This document shows positions 38,001 through 52,712 of a stretch of 64,000 nucleotides of DNA, piece by piece. Location of the stretch: positions 30,108,950 to 30,172,949 of the forward strand of contig JAKCOZ010000005.1 of NCBI GenBank assembly GCA_022605955.1, read 5' to 3'. The stretch comes from Rallus limicola (Eukaryota > Chordata > Aves > Gruiformes > Rallidae). Below the pieces are notes generated by a model. The model worked only from the letters and a program-made list of their open reading frames with translations. It was not told the DNA's origin and made no database searches. A program made the position numbers and the translations under genes. How positions within the stretch are numbered: position 1 is the first letter of the stretch; the number at the start of each line of letters is the position of its first letter.

Positions 38001-41000
38001 ACAACTCCTATGCCCTTCCTTATTGAAAATAAAACTAGAACTCATTACCATAATATCTCTTCAATAGCAACAGCACTCACAGTCAGGCTCAATAGAGAAA
38101 GCTAACAGCTTTCTTGGGACTCCTCTCAGAGCAACTTTTTTGGTTTTTTGCATTTGTTTGTAAGTCTCCGGATGACAATGACAAAACAGGTATCTAACAC
38201 ATCATCTATCTGACATTATCCCACCACTCAGTTTAGGAGTGGCAGTAACTCTCGAGTTCTGGGTACCCAGAGACAGTTAAAGGACAGCACCAAAACCAAA
38301 CCAAACCAGTTCTGTAAAAATGTGATACAAAAGAAAAGACCTAAAGAGCTAAGCAACGATTAGGGGAATGACAGAATGAAACTTCTGACAAGTCTTTTGT
38401 ACTGTTAGGTAGAAGGGATTTTATACAAATTGGATTTAAGCTACATATTAATTAAGGATAGTCAAAACTTTTTTGGGAGGTTGTGGTGTCTCCATTACTG
38501 GAAGTTCTCAGAACAGCAGAGACAGGTACAGGTAAAGCTGATTCTGCCTTGGAGAGGACGATGGCCTTTTGGGTCTTTCTATCTCTGTATCTACAACTTG
38601 TGTCTTCTGAAAGACAGAAGAAAAAACTACTTGTGGCTTGAGTAAGAAAAATAAACTATATAAGACACATTACTAAAGCTTAATGTTTCTCTTTGCAAGT
38701 CACATTCCCATGACTTTCCTTTCTTATTATCTAAAATTTCCATTTTTAAGTTCAACTGGAGAAATGCTTCTCCATTTTTATCCTGAACTGTTGTGCAGAG
38801 TACCTGTGCAATATTCCAAAGCTGCTACATTTCACATGGGAAGCTTTTGCATCTCAGTGTGGGTGAGTACATGTCCACCCCCATCCAACTAGTACTGACA
38901 AATCATTTGACAGTTTAATTTCAGTCAGACCTATCTACCTCAAGAACATTTTTAAACATCAAAACAAAAGTTGTCTTAGAGTTTAATATGTATGGGATGT
39001 GCATCTTATAAATTGTATCTTTAAAAAAATGAAGTGAACACACTGTCACCCCTAAATTCCATTATGGTTTTGCCTATCTTCAGCTATCCACTATCATGCT
39101 TAATTTTTTCCATTAGAGAATTTCACACTCACTGCAATGGGATACATTCTTCTCATACAGTAGGATTGATATTCGACAGTATTTTTCTCAGGGTCAAGAA
39201 GTGACTGAAAAATTTCTCATGACTGTATCCCTCTGATATTGGGACTTCACACAGGTCCACTGTTAGTTTTGATTGGATTGAAGCTCTGCTACTGCTAAAA
39301 AAAAATAATATTGCAAATGCTTTTGTAAATACATATTGACAGAATCATGTCTCTGAATATTTCATTTCAAGTGCTGGCTCCTGCCCTTTTCCAAAACAGC
39401 ATCACTCCATGTATTTTTCAAAAATGTTTTCTAATGTACTTTTTATTTATTGTGCAGTGCTACAATTTTCAGTTGCAGAACTGTTTCACAACTGATGATA
39501 GAATTTTACAAAAACATAGGGGGTTTCTGGGTCATCTTCCTAACAATGGCTTAAACAAGGCCATAAAGATACAAGATTATGATTTTTTTTTTCTCATTTG
39601 AAGTCAGAATTGGTAAATTATAAATGCTGCAGAAACATCCTTTACCCTGAGAATAAAAAGGTAAATCAGTCCTTGAAACTACCGGTTTACAGGGTAATTT
39701 AATATAGAATATTATATTAAAAATATATTGCCTAAAGCAGAGAAATTATGGCTTCCTGCCTTTTATAGAGAAACTGAAGTCTTTGGCATGAACCACAATA
39801 TTTTGAAGCGCACTACAAGCAAAGTCTAAATTCTGTTCCTGCCAGGGGAAAGGCAGCTGTCACATTAAACTAAGAAAACTTCTCAGACCTTCATCTAACA
39901 TGTAAAGAAACCCTTCTAAATTCTAATAACAAACGAGTCATTGTAAAATAATCTTATTTGCTTGAAGTCTCAGCCATTTGGCACCCAGCCAGCTGGGGGT
40001 GAAGAGCCAGACACTTAATACACATAGTTCCTAGCAACTAGAAGTCTGCAGGGAACAGGAGATTGTATTACCAGCAGCTGAGTGAACAAGATCTCAGATA
40101 CCAGAGGGATACATAGAATTCAGCTTCTGTGGGCCTTAGTATTTTGTGATAGATTCGTAGCAGGAAAATGAGCAGTATGGTTCATAACCAAACAGGACAG
40201 AGGCCTATTTGTCACATAAACTGTGTGACCCTACAAATGTGGAGTAAACACATTAGACTAACTTCTGGTGAAAGGAAAATAGAAGCAGTGACACAGACAG
40301 CATCATTCATCACCATTTTAAAAGCCAGTAACTCAGTTAAGCTCTTTGAATCTTCTGCTCATAGCTAAGACAGTCTTTTCTAACAAAACAAAGAAAAGCT
40401 TTTGAGTTTTGTCTATTGTGCTTTGAAATCCTCTCCCCACCCCCAACATTTCTTACACAGCAAAAGAAAGAGGCAAGTGACATGGAACTAAAAAGAGCAG
40501 TTCCATTTTTTCATTTATAAACAGTGGTGGTTAATCCATTTAGCTCTGACCACATTAATTTTTCTTGAGTACTGCAGTGAGCCACAAATTCTCAATGCTC
40601 ACCATGAGGAACAGACTCCTGACCAGTGCAAGATTCAGAGAATATGCCTGAGCCCAAACCAAGGCAGATCAGCAGCAGCTGGGTGCTTCTGCTCTACATC
40701 CTTTATGCATGATACTTCCCAACATTTCCCATGCCCAGTATTGAACATTGAAGGTACCCCATTCACAAACATCCACTGCTGCATGCTCAGTACCCACATG
40801 CAATGTAACACCCTTTGATCCACCCAGCTCCCAACATTTTTACCCACAGCTCAGCACTAAGAACATTTCATGATCATTTGGAAACATATCTTTAAGAATT
40901 TCCTGTGAGATGTTCAACAGTTTTGATTCAATAAGTGGCAGCATTGTTACCATGCATCACTAAGTCATGAAATAATGGATGGCCATTATGACAAACACAT

Positions 41001-41386
41001 CTTTTTTGTTTTACCAGATCCTCTGTAACTGCAAAGGGAACATTTGGGGTTTTTTTTCCTAGCAATGTCTATGAAAGTACTTTGGAGATAATATTTTTGC
41101 CTCTTATCTTTTTACCTCACAGCAACAAATACTTTTACTCAACTAATTATGTATTATCAGCAGGTAATTTCACCTCAATTATTTCTTGCCTCTAAAACCA
41201 GTGAGTGCACAACTGTGTGCAAACAAAGCCATAAACACTTAAAATAAGCACTGATCTGAGTATGGTGATCCCGCATGCTATCTTGAACTGTCAGCATGTA
41301 TGGCTTCAACAACAACAAATAACATTTAAGGAGGCTAAAGCAATCACCAAAGAATGCTCCATGGGTTATGTCCCCTTTGATTCACT

Positions 41387-41402
41387 ATCAGCATATGCTG
41401 AT
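41387..41402. repeat. Perfect 16-bp palindrome
   Basis: ATCAGCATATGCTGAT is its own reverse complement and contains an E-box-like CATATG core. It sits in a non-repetitive stretch (about 41130-41460) and is followed by CATTAATTGC, a homeobox-type core. Confidence 0.95.
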
Positions 41403-42110
41403 CATTAATTGCTATGCTTCAGCAAGGTAAACAGGCCCTTGAAACTGGAGATAGTGCAGATCAGTCTCACTTTTTGGAATTTTCAACAGGGTAAAATGAC
41501 TGAGGCCATGATTTTTAAAAGCACCTTGTAATTGCTCTTATGCATGACAAGTCAAATTGACTTTCAGGAACTTGATTACCGTGTTTCACATTCATTTCTT
41601 ATTGTTGTGCTGACCAATTGTAACCTGTACCACAATAAAAACTACAAAGTAATAAGAAAGCTAAACAAAAATTCAAAAGGAAAGAATGAAATACATAACT
41701 TTTACGTGGGCACATGCAAGGAGAAGTTCTGTTGTGTACAATCAATTATATTTTCCTCACCAAATGATTCACTATCATCCCCACCACTGTGTCAGCTATA
41801 CACAATAATGTGTGGGGTTTTGTTGGGTTTTTTTTAATTGTTCACAAATAAACATGAAACCCAGCAAATTGAGAAAAAGAAAACCAACAAGTAGCAAAAA
41901 GAAAGTTTAATGAAGTAGAAACAAAATGTCTGTACTATTGAGAATCAAATCTGCCTACAGACTGTATTACTGAGGCCAGAAACAGTTCTGCATGAACAGA
42001 GCTGGATTTCATATCCACAGACAGGTGCACATTCAAATGACGTGCAAGTTTCCATTGTGCATATTGGTTTCTAGCCATTCCCTCCTTCCCACCCACTGGT
42101 TCTTCTTTTG

Positions 42111-42139
42111 ACATATATGATAGAGACATATATGATAGA
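42111..42139. repeat. Tandem direct repeat, period 15
   Basis: ACATATATGATAGAG followed at once by ACATATATGATAGA. Confidence 0.95.
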
Positions 42140-43395
42140 TACTGTAGATCATCCTAGCATATTACCACAAACCTAGTTGCAGCAAGAACCTTTGTTAACA
42201 GCCTAGGAAAGACATTATCTCCTTCAGAAAAAAACAAACAATTCAATACTCTGAAAAAGTCACATTTCAGGAAAGCCATAGAAACTGATTATTTCTCATG
42301 ATACAGATATGCAAGGTGGGGTTTCTGATTTCAGCAACTTAAATAATTAAATAAGGAGTACTCTAAAAAATCATGGCAACCATTTATTTACTTGTATAGG
42401 GATGAAGACTTAATGGTCTTTAGTGCAATCATAATACATCTATTGTTCCTCAACATAACTCAAAATCATTTCAAGTTGCAAACTTTTTCTTGTCTTAAAT
42501 ACAGGCCAGTTCCTTTTTTACTGTGAAGTTTTTACAACCACAAAAGTAGAGGAAAATGACCGGTCTGCAGTGGTTGTCTCAGAAAAAAAAAAGTCTGGGT
42601 GACGACAAATTACCAGTAGCTTGGTTTGCCTACTCGGTATAAGAATCAAAGAGTCCATGCCAATTTCTCTACACCACAGCAGCCTCCTCCTCCCTTCCCG
42701 CTGAACTACAGCTGGCTTTGAGAGAAAAGCACTTGATTTGACCTAAAAGCCCACACAACCAAGACAATGGAATCATCTGATCCTGAATGGAACTGGTTGT
42801 ATTTATGAAAAGCTGAAAGGAAAAAAAAAACAAAAACCATACAGCAACAAAAAACAAACTATTCTGTTAAGAGGAATTTTTAAACAGAAAGAGAACTCTT
42901 CACACTGGTATTTAAAAAAGTAAAAAATTGTTCTGCCAATGATTACTTCTGCCAAACTGGGAAAAAAAATCCTTCTGGTTAAAATGAAATATGCATAAAT
43001 ATACAGGAGTGACAAAAGACTTTTTTTTATTTCAGAGCACTATAATTTTACTTAAATGGTAGGTGTTCTTTCTAAACAGAATGGCATTTCAAAGAGACAT
43101 CCAATCCTGTATTTCAAATTCAGCAGTCATCTCTGAAACATGGTCTTTAAGAAAATTTCAAAATAGCAAGAAGCAAATTAGTGAAAAGAAAAAAAAAACA
43201 CCACCTTATCAACTGTATTCTGAATAAAAACATAATCTTCAGGAAACAAATGTACCTCTCCCTACCCCACTTCTCCTTCCTCCAAAGTCTGTGCCTGCAC
43301 AAAGATACAAGAAGCCACTAAACCACAGAGTCCCACGCCTGCCAACCGCAATGGCTAAATAACTCATCATGTATCAGCATCATTTTACACCCTTG

Positions 43396-43710
43396 CATTG
43401 GCAGGAACACACTTCACTGGCTCAGGTTGCCCAAAGCCCCATCCAACCTGGCCTTAAACACTTCCAGGCATGGGACTTCTACAACCTCTCTGGGCAACCT
43501 GTTCCAGTGCCTCACCACCCTCATTGTAAAGAATTTCTTCCTAACATCTAATCTAAACCTACTCCCTTTTAGCTTGAAGCTTTTACCCCTTGTCCTATCA
43601 CTACACTCCATGGTCAACCCATGGGTCCTTCTCCAACTTTCCTGTAGGAGCCCTTTAAGTATTGGTATACTGCAATAACGTGTTCCCGGAGCTTTTTCTA
43701 CTCCCAGTTA
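43396..43710 (-). mobile_element. CR1 LINE 3' fragment
   Basis: The minus strand reads, in element order, GGGAACACGTTATTGCAG-type sequence, then [57 protein letters not shown]. It stops before the terminal ATTCTATG tail, so the extreme 3' end is missing or heavily decayed. A 67-codon open stretch survives. Confidence 0.9.
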
Positions 43711-46700
43711 ATAAGGAGGGAATATGGAGGAGGAAATAAAACAAGACTAAGTTTGGCCTGTGCCAGTGAATGAGTGTGATGAGAGAAGAGATGGGCACAA
43801 AATTCCTTGAACACTGATTCCAGAATTACAACAAAGGAGGATCTGAATCTCATACCCAGCAACTTCTTCAATCTCTTCTGCCCCTAAAGTAGAGCAGAAA
43901 GGAGCATTTTAGACTCTGTCTTGCACACAGGTTCTTTGTGAGTCCTGAGAATGAAGAGTGTCATGTACCTTACATTTATATCCACAATGACTGTATGACC
44001 AAAGGCCACTAGTAACAGTTCAAATCTCTAGTTTGTGTCTCAGGTTGTTACTTAGTGTGTCGACAGTTCTTAGATTGTTACTTTTATTTACCTGTTTCAT
44101 GTATGTTATGCTTTTTTTTAAAATAGCCACTTCCTTTTTGCATTCTGCCTAGTATAACAGATATTATTTCCCTTTAGCACTAAAACCCAAATTTTATTTT
44201 ATTTTTTGAATATACTGAAAAAATCCTAGCACACTAGACCTGGCTAGGCAATGGTGTCTTTTATATGGCTTTTAGGAACCGCAAGGTGCTGCAAATAGCC
44301 TAGGAATGGATAAGGCAGAAAAGTGGAAGACAATCTAGTGGCTTTACAGACTGCTCAAAGGAAAAGAAAATGATAGGCTAGAAAACAGAATAGACACTGC
44401 CCAGCACCTGCACCTTGATGTCCGGTATGAGCTATTTAAAAATTTTCTTTCTAGCACTAGAATCTTTTAATTTTATTTTATTTTTTTAATTAAATGTAGT
44501 GGAAAACTAGGTTTCACTAGATTCTTGCTGTCACCTCATACACTTCACATGCGATACCAGTACAATCCAGAGATACTCCTACCCCTTGTCAGTTAATATG
44601 TAAATTATAGAATGCTGATGGCAAACACAGTTAGACCGTAAACTCAGGAAAGAGAAACATGTCATGTGAACGTCTTTTACCTTCTTTTGAACTCACTATA
44701 AACTCCTTTAGAAGCAACTTCTGTGTTCACAATTACTTACTAAATTAGACATCAACACCCTGCCTCATCATATCCGGTGGAAACATGCTGTTACATCGCT
44801 AAACAATGGACAGCTGACCTCGCATTCAACAGAAACTGGATCACAAAAGAACATTTTGAACTAGATTTTAGAAGTCAAATAACAAACATGATTTGTACTG
44901 AAAGAATTTGTGTTAATTTATGGCAAAGCAGAGCTCAGATAGAAACACCTTTTTCAAGACATGTTATATAAGGATACAAGGTCAGATGTTAACTTTGATA
45001 TTATGACTTTATAGACTTACCAAGAAGTACGATGTTGCATTTAATCTCAACCAAATATAAAAAGTATGAAAATGAACATGTGCCCCTAAAAAAAGAGAAA
45101 AGGTCTAGGTTCTAGGCACATTCAATAGCAAGGGATGCATTCATGCCACAGTAAGATGCATACGCTCACTATGCTGCACAGCTAATCAATCAATCGTCAA
45201 ATTGACTGAGAATAAAGAAGATAAAACTAATATGATGAAGGAAATGGGTAGTATATTTTATGGAATAAGATTAAACTTTTTTTGATTAATCTATCTCAAC
45301 GAACTTGAAAGAGAAAACAACGGCTTACATGTATACCAAGATCTAGAACAGAAGGAAAAGAACAAGCAAAACCAAGATACAGCCCAACAGAAGTGAGTAT
45401 CAGGTGACCAGGAAGAGAGTCAGGCTGCATATTTAAAGAGCATTCCTTAGCTTCAAAAAAATTTACCTTTTGGATAGCTTTTCCAACTAAAGGCCTAGGG
45501 GTAGAAAGCAAAATCTTAAAAGTCAAGTCTGATAATTTGATGACAAGTTAAATAGTATGCCTGTCTACAAAAACAAATGAAAACACAGATCTTTTTCTGT
45601 AATAAAATCCTATTTGAATGTAAAAGAAAAAGAACATGTCCATGTTGTTACTAATCTTATCAAAATACTACTAATCTGTTAATCAGGTTTATCCTCTTAG
45701 AAGTAGGCCTAATGAATAAATCACTGAGGCAACTCAAAATCTTTTGCAACAAAGTTGATATTATAGCTGAAATCTCCCAGAGATAAATCTTCAGTGTTTT
45801 ATACTTCCTTGTGGTAGAAGACAGTAACTTTTATTAATGTGCATGTACATATGATAAATAATATGATAAATTCAATATTAATAAATATATTGAATATATT
45901 AATACTAAAAAGGTGCTGCTGGGATGATGGTGCAGGGATACAAACAGTCCCCAGTGTTGCAACATCAGTATTGCACCTGTCTTTCTTATGGAGGCTAACA
46001 AGTTTAGTACCATTGCTTTTGCTAGTATTTCTCTCCGTCACAGAGGTTCCAACCTCCTTTCCATTCAAACTTTAAGATGGAGTAACATAAATAAGTTCAG
46101 AACTGTTCTCAACTGTGCTAAATGAAGTGGTGGCTCTACAACCAAGTACACCTTCAACCACCCTTACAACAGCAGCTGACTTCATCAGACCAATGTATTT
46201 CTTTCCAATAAAGGTTCATTGCTATTGCTGGCATCTATACCTTCTGTGGTGTTTCAATTATTGTTCAAATTGTCACCGTCTCCTGCTTTAAGTTTTACAC
46301 TTTTCACATTACTTTAGTCTTACAGCTTTTTCAGTGGGCTGGATTTTGCAGTTTCCCATACCAACAGGCAATTGCTACAAAGATGAGATGAATGCTCTCT
46401 TCAATCATAGGCATTCTTTATATCTTTCTGCCTAGAAAATTTTAATTATGTTAACAGCTTATTCATAACAATTATTTATAGACTTAAAGGTAATTTATTT
46501 CTAGATAATTATTTTCATATCTTGCATCTCTAGCAAGTCCCCTGACAACTCCTCCCACAAAGCTTATCAACTTTAAAGTAAATCAGTAGAAAGCAATTTC
46601 ATTGACTGAGGGTTGTCAGGGATGCATCACCACATTTGGTCATATGTATTTGCAGAATCAGGTCTCAACTTTCTCCTGGAAAAAATGCACACATTGTTGA

Positions 46701-46932
46701 AGAATAATCTAGTGTTCATTTTTTAATGTCAATGCAGAAAGATACGTTCTTATCCTAGTTCTTGTCTTCAAAACCAGTCAAACCAAATTTATAGAAAGAT
46801 GTTACAATAGCACTAACACATCCTGCATTTACACCACAATGAATGCAAATACAGGTGTTTAGCAATACCAATGCTTAAAAGGCAAGCAGCAATTTGTCAC
46901 AACTTGAGAAGCAACAATAAGGGGTATCAATC

Positions 46933-46951
46933 TTTTTTTTTTTTTTTTTTT
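46933..46951. repeat. Poly(T) tract, 19 bp
   Basis: Uninterrupted run of 19 T. No retroposed sequence is recognised beside it. Confidence 0.95.
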
Positions 46952-48419
46952 CAAGTTTCTTTTTGGAAATTCATTTAATACTTTGTTTTTTATGCACCTC
47001 AAGTTAAAGTGGCTCCAGTAACATTACATAGTTTTTGATTGCCTTCTCACTGAACAATGTATTTGCCTGATAAATCTTCCTGACACAATACCTAATCACT
47101 TGTTGCCAGAAATTCCTCCCCGTGGGAACTTCAGTCTTTAAGCAAGCATAAGGCAGTGTTACATTTAAGTCTAAAAAATTCAAACCCAAAATCCAGAGGT
47201 TGAATTTCCAGAGAGTCAAATTTCCCATTTATCTTTTAAATTAATGTAATCTCTAGCACATCACTGGTGCAGTTTAAGGAATATTCATTTTGCAATAGTA
47301 TTGATAGTCAGTCACCATCATCAGGAGAAGTCCTCCCTGTTCTTATCCCCTGATCCTCAGAACTGGATTACCACAACAACATCTGAACATCTACACAGCC
47401 CTTTATGCACTCAATGCGTGTCACTGCAGAATGGGGTCCGACTACACTGAATCTACTAATTTAAGAATCAGCAGTTGCTAAGAGTTTTAGGAAAAGTAAA
47501 AAATTATTTAATCAGAACTTTAGCTCAGTGACTACTTGCTTTTGCCTCACAGAGTTAAGTAAATAGCCAGTGGGTGTAGCACACAGACTTTATTTAGCCA
47601 ACATTCCCATCAGAATATTTGCTGTTAAGTTTTAACATGAAACACGCAGTAATGTGAAGAAATTACATCTGCTATCCCAAAAGACAAGTGCAAGTGATCA
47701 AAAAAAATTTTCCACAAAAAAAAAAATTTATCTACAAACTCTATTATTAATAAGCCATTCCACCTGTAGCTGGAACAACTATGTTGACAGAAAAATGGTA
47801 TATTCAGGAGTTCTGAAGACCCTAATAAACACAATATGGTTTCAAATGTATGCATCTGTAGATAGGTCAATAGATTGACCAGTAGTACTAAAATACTGCC
47901 TAAAAATGTTTTTCCTCATTTTGTTTCACAGCTGCAGCAATACAGGAGACTAAATAATGACTGCATGCATCAGTTTGCTGGGTAGTTATTTCACAATCTG
48001 CAACCAAATAGATATTCAAATTTTTCTATTTAAATGAAGAAAAATAACAATGGGAAGTGTAAATATTCACCATATATTCCCAGCTTCATCCATTTACTTT
48101 CCCTGAGCCTCCTATTAATTACACTTTCGATCAAACTTACATATCTCCATAATTTCTCTGCCTACTTACATCAATGAACACTTCTAAACCTTATCCACAT
48201 GAAATTTATATAAAATCTTTATAAACTAAAGTAGAAGATAACCAGAATAAGCAGGAACAGAGTTAAATTAGGCAGTAATCTGGCAAACAAAATCTTTATT
48301 GTGGTTTACTTCAAACTTTAAGACAGAAGTAGAATTAATATTCTTAGCTAGTGATTCATGGAAGTTTTTCTTTCTGTATATTTTAAAAATTCTAACAAGA
48401 AAACCAAGTATTGCCATCA

Positions 48420-48452
48420 AAAAACAAAAAAAAAACAAAAAAAAAAAAAAAG
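48420..48452. repeat. A-rich simple repeat
   Basis: Runs of 8-15 A separated by single C bases. Low complexity only. Confidence 0.95.
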
Positions 48453-51400
48453 AGAAAGCTTCACTGCAACCTGGAGTTTAAACTTGAGAAAAAAGAAATA
48501 TCGGTAACGGTCTTTCAGCCACAGCATACTGGAGGAAAGGTCTGACTACTGTTGGTCTGTCTCTGCTGCATAAAAGCACCACACTAGTGGCATTTCCTGT
48601 TGTCTCTTGCTGGCCACATCTTTAACCAAGCCAGATGCAATATCCCCTCCACTGTTCAACCCTCAGGTCTCACACCATATTAATGAGCAGAGGGAAGGAG
48701 AAAGGTGATGTTCCTGCAAAAGCACTCGTGTCATCAGCAAATATTGTGCCTAGACAACACATCTACCATCTGCCCAAGACTCCACACTATCAGTCCATTT
48801 ATATCTTGGAAGTCCAGTCCTCTCTCACCTGTTCTATCCACCAAAGAAAGTGCCTATGTAAAGACACTCACTGAAGCTATGCTTCTACACAATACGAAAT
48901 ACTTGTAGAGTCGATCACCCATATTTCATGCTATCATATCCAAAAAATTCTTTCAATTCTTTCATCGAACCATATAATCAAACACAGATGTTTTCAAGGC
49001 CCACGATCTGACATCAGAGGCTTCTAAGAAAAAAAAAATCCAACCAAAAATCTACCTAAAAAAATATTACATATGTTTCTTTTTTGCTTTTTTTGTTTGG
49101 TTGTTTTTTTGCCTCAAAATCAGCCAACCAAAAAACCACATATTCTTTCCTCAGGGACCTATGGTTTAAAGTCTGTGCTCAATCTTAGTATCATAAAAGT
49201 CTTATCTTGCTTTCCTGCTCTAAAACCGATAAGGGAAAAACATATTGCTAAAAAACACTAATAACTGTGTAAAATGTTTAGTAACTTGAAAAGTTTTAAT
49301 AAATATTCATGTTGGACTATCCCCTGCCACAACAAAGAGAAAAAAACATAAATATGCTTTCAGCATAAAACAATCATTAATTTCAAGTGGTACTTAATTA
49401 GTGAGTCTGGAACAAATTTACATAAATTCTCATTACAATATAAAGCACATTTATTTCAATCTTGTAGTAAAGCTAACTGTGGGTAAATTAAGGGTTTGAC
49501 CATCCTGTGTAAGTGCAGTGGTTAATGCTTTCTCTCCAAAGTTTCCATTTCCTCACACTGCACCTTCTGCAAAGACTTGCAATCCTGTCTAGTAAAACCA
49601 GCTACATATTCACAAAAAAGCTGCCAGTGAATTAAACATCTTTTAACAGAAACAGTAATTTCAGCAACTAATTGTGATATTGTTAGTTGCAATTTTAACA
49701 AAGTTTGCATTTATAAAGCTGACATGACGCTATGTAATCCCCATGTGTTACTCCCTCATCCAGAATAATTTACCACAATGGATTTGGATTTATGGCCCCA
49801 CAGTGCAACAAGCGGTTTACACTTGCTAATGCTCCCAGATGGAGGATTCAGACATGCTCTGTATTCTAATATCTGAAGCATTTTATTACAGACTGTTCAC
49901 AATAATTTTAAGTATGAGAGGAAAACCGTGTCTTTCATTTTCTGACTTGCAACATCAGGCCACCTCTTCCACTTTCCCCAAAATCTGCCTTCTTTATAGT
50001 CCCTTACCAATTCATTAACAATTAGGCAAAGCTGCTCCACGCTGACTTAGCATCATACGCTGCATTTTAATATAGTTTACCAGAACCACCCTTGTCTTCA
50101 TAGCTTGTATCATTGAGACACGCCCACATCTCCCTCCCTGCTGGGATGCCTCAGGACTACTGCTACTATGTGGCTCAACCAACTAAATGTTTTATCAAGC
50201 AGCTTCTCCAATATATTTCAATGATGATATACTTCCATGCGATATATACCATTAAATTTTATTCCTTAAGCTCCCAGGGGTTTTAATTTCAGCTCTCTTC
50301 ATGATATCAAACCATATTCTAGTATACCGCTGGAATATTTCATGAGGATATAAATAACGAAGGGTAGCATTCAGGTGCTAGCACAGATAAAAAGCATGAA
50401 AACCCAAAGCATAGTTCCTCTATTCTTTGCTGATCCACAGCATCTGAAGTTCACATCAAGCAAGTAACAAAGTTGGAAATGTAATAAACTGCCTGAAATT
50501 TCATATCTCATGGAAATTGCCCTTACTTTACTCCTACACTGCAAAAAGTGACACAACACTACACTTATTTCAGGTGCCAATCATGTCCCAAGATGTTATT
50601 TTACAAAATATACTTAAAGAGCATCTCACATTCATCATTATTTTAAAGTAAGTGTAATATGAATTATTTTACTAATTTATTACTGCATGTGACAAAACAA
50701 ACCCCAAACAACCCAGGTTTCATCTTTACTGACATTATCAGAAAAAAAAGAAAACAGCCCACAAAACTAAACATACCCAGAAGTTTAATAAACAACAATA
50801 ATAAATTTAGTAAATAACAAAACCCTAAACCACAAATCTGACCTTTCTCTGTATGTCATAAAATTGCTTGGGATTTTGCACTTGCCTGTTTCTTTTCTTC
50901 AAGTGTCTCAAGAACTACATCAAGACAGAAAAACTTTATTTTAAAATAAAATCAAAGCCTGGAAGAAAAGCTGGGTCCACGTGAAAAAAAAATAGCAAGA
51001 CTCCAAAAGAGAATGACAATTTAGCAACATGTTCTAGGCAGTGATTAATAACAATTCACTGTGAGTTCTCAACATGCAAGTGGCTAGCTTTCTGCCTGTA
51101 TTTTGTCCTGTAATAAACTGACTTTAAATTTTGTCATTTGTTTCCTCAAAAAAAATTCCATTTCTCATCCTGGACCAAGGACACCCAAAAATTTTATTAA
51201 CCGTTCTGCCAGATTTTGTATCCAAAATCCCATCTTCCCTGACTTATTTTCACCTCCTGTACAGCTCTGCCAATTCTGCTAGAAATGTAAATGTATCTTG
51301 TGAGACTTTTACACTTTGGCAGATTGCAAATGCTGTCAGATTAGAGTTGGTATCTTTAATAAAGTAAACAAGTTCCAGGGAATCACTACAGCAAAGGGCA

Positions 51401-52712
51401 CTGGGGATGAATGTCCACATTAGTACTTGATGCTGAAGCTCTCCGCAGCTGAACATTCATGCCTAAAGGCTAGGTGTTGCTGGAAAACTCTGGTTTCAAT
51501 AAAGGAGTGACATATTGAATTTTTGCTTTTATCACTTTTTTAAATCCCTATACAAAGGCTCCAGTAGTTCTCCCTGAGGTATATAAAACAAGAAAAACAC
51601 ACCCATCAGAGAGTATAAAAATATCCATGCATACAAGGGTAAAAAGTAGCAAGCTATTCTGGGGGTAGTTCTTCTTTCTTTGAATAGCAATCTCATTGTT
51701 AGCCCATAGCTGCAGTTCATGCAACTGGCAAATTTTGTATCATTTCAGATTGTCATTAAGATCATGACAGAAATATAGCAACAGATAGGAGACAATGCAA
51801 CCTCCTATCAACTCTTCAATGGGTTAAAGCCAATAAAAATACAAAAAGAATAAATATATGTGTGTGTGTATAAAAACCCTAAATATCTTTGGTGACAGTT
51901 TTCTATTTAATTTCAAGCAAAGTTGTATGTAACAACTTCAAGTTGCTGCTTAACAGTGGATGCTAAAGGTGGGTGCTATGAACGTGTTCCATGCACTTAC
52001 CACCAATACGCTCCTTCAGCAAATGATGAGGAAAATCCCTAAAGCCCATTGGGGGTAATCAAATCTCCAGACAGATGGATGAATGTATCCAGAAATTAGT
52101 TTCCAACCATTTCTGGACTTAGAAAGTGCAGTAGAGGCACAAAGCAGTGCCTGAGGAGGGATCTACTTTGGATCAGCAATTATCCAAGAAGGAAAAAAGA
52201 CTTGTAGGTATGTGGAGTATGGAAGGAGTATGCTTTCATGTATCTTATTCCCCTCTATCTCTGTTGGCTTGTTGTTTGTTGGATATTTTTTTTCCCAAAC
52301 AGCAAATACAGCTTGCTTCTCACACAAAAATAAACCATTTACTTTCAGAGTTTTTGATTTATTTGTACTTCATCCATTTGTTCACTAGCCTAACATTTCT
52401 TACCATCTTACTCTCATTTATATACAACTCCCTTTCTGCTTCTACTTCTCAGATTTAAACAGTTGCCCTCTTTGATCCAGTTCATATCATTTTACCTCAC
52501 AACATAGTGTCTCTTGAGATCAATTTTCTGCTGTTCTCCATTAAAAGAACATGGTAGATGAAACCACCATGCTCCAGATGCAGGTAGGTCCTCATCACGG
52601 GCTCTTTAATCCCATCATTTCACTGAAGAGCTGGACCACCACCACAGCTTCCACAGCCAAGATACTTTCCTGCATTTCCACTTTGCAGAACTAATAATTA
52701 AAAGGAGCTTTA

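Noticed and set aside
41532..41837. 101-codon plus-strand open frame.
   Set aside because: Composition follows AT-rich intron (many N, K, I, Y, S) and it ends in a T-run; no recognisable family.
52147..52458. 103-codon plus-strand open frame with a hydrophobic stretch.
   Set aside because: The hydrophobic run is explained by a T/C-rich segment; antisense to PRKD1, no start context or splice support.
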